Assembly: GCF_016785185.1 (NCBI RefSeq) | Contig: NZ_JAEKDY010000105.1 | DNA from: Heyndrickxia sporothermodurans | Lineage (GTDB): Bacteria > Bacillota > Bacilli > Bacillales > Bacillaceae_C | DNA: 12,114 bases | Direction: 5' to 3' (one strand) | Shown here: positions 11,988 to 12,114 of the stretch, in pieces | Numbering within the stretch: position 1 is the first letter of the stretch | Layout: every line of letters starts with the position of its first letter | Program-made: the position numbers and the translations under genes | Notes under the pieces: model-generated | What the model saw: the letters and a program-made list of their open reading frames with translations, nothing else | Database searches by the model: none | Told to the model about the DNA's origin: nothing

Positions 11988-12114
11988 TGTTGTGACCCCG
12001 AAAAGTTAGAGTTTATATCAAGCAGCTAATTGGCTGGTATGAATGCGGTATTGAACCGGAGACATACCGGCCAATTTTTGTTTGATACGTTTGTTATTAT
12101 AATAATCTATATAT
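11988..12114 (-). mobile_element. Right end of an IS3-family (IS150-like) element, partial
   Basis: On the plus strand the boundary reads TGTTGTGACCCCGAAAAGTT. It starts with TG and contains the CCCC-AAAAGTTAGA core common in IS150-group terminal repeats. The transposase C-terminus follows in the opposite direction, 30 bases inside. The exact outer base (11988, or 11991) is uncertain without the other end. Confidence 0.82.
12018..12114 (-). CDS. IS3-family transposase (OrfB), C-terminal fragment
   Basis: The minus strand encodes the last 31 residues before a TGA at 12020-12018. They contain YIDYYNNKRIKQKLAGMSPV and QYRIHTSQ. This is the conserved end of IS3-family OrfB integrases, typically 'YI-YYN-xRIkxkLxGMSPVxYR', located just after the DDE catalytic Glu. 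The rest of the gene runs off the right edge, so the catalytic residues and the OrfA/OrfB frameshift cannot be examined. Confidence 0.88.
   Translation of the reverse strand, partial: YIDYYNNKRIKQKLAGMSPVQYRIHTSQLAA

Noticed and set aside
1..12114. CRISPR array, tRNA or rRNA genes, prophage modules, classic anti-phage system
   Set aside because: No regularly spaced direct repeats, no cloverleaf or rRNA segments, and no defence-family gene sets were seen. The nuclease here is an exported SNase, not a restriction enzyme.

Overview
The window comes from the chromosome of an AT-rich, spore-forming Gram-positive bacterium of the Bacillaceae. The evidence is the sporulation genes (spoVK, a Sda-like kinase inhibitor, a YjcZ-like microprotein, a sigma-G-like promoter), the miaA-hfq-spoVK-ynbB-glnR-glnA gene order familiar from Bacillus subtilis, AGGAGG-type ribosome binding sites, TTG and GTG starts, and frequent intrinsic terminators. 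The species cannot be named from this sequence.

Left block (1-5200), accessory in character. It opens with the last 53 codons and right end of an IS66-family element. A two-helix membrane microprotein follows, then a small soluble protein behind a sigma-G-like promoter. On the minus strand lies a guanidine-I (ykkC) riboswitch with its own promoter and terminator platform, controlling two paired SMR subunits (YkkC/YkkD type, guanidinium export). Divergent from it is a YitT/DUF2179 membrane protein. Further minus-strand genes are a YjcZ-like microprotein, a secreted His- and Lys-rich protein with a duplicated helical motif, a thermonuclease lipoprotein with a C-terminal extension, and a 44-aa Sda-like checkpoint protein. 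The YjcZ and Sda genes are short and easily missed.

Central block (5220-7909), conserved core: miaA and hfq form a short operon ending in a strong terminator. Next come an exact DnaA-box match, a roughly 140-nt imperfect hairpin that looks like a dispersed repeat, a 22-bp near-palindrome, and spoVK (AAA ATPase of spore maturation).

Right block (7910-12114): a UPF0126/TRIC-type membrane protein on the minus strand ends inside the same terminator as spoVK. It sits where B. subtilis carries ynbA (hflX). Then come ynbB (PLP enzyme) and the glnR-glnA operon with a sigma-A promoter and two GlnR/TnrA-type operators. Immediately after glnA, the end of an IS3-family element (IS150-like) appears to split the glnA terminator hairpin.

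Working together: glnR/glnA form a nitrogen-feedback circuit; the riboswitch and SMR pair form a guanidine-sensing export circuit; spoVK, sda, the YjcZ-like gene and the sigma-G-like gene relate to sporulation. I found no clearly new multi-gene system. The most interesting items are the IS insertion in the glnA terminator, the long hairpin repeat after hfq, the uncharacterised secreted repeat protein beside a nuclease, and the altered gene content on both sides of the miaA-hfq-spoVK core.
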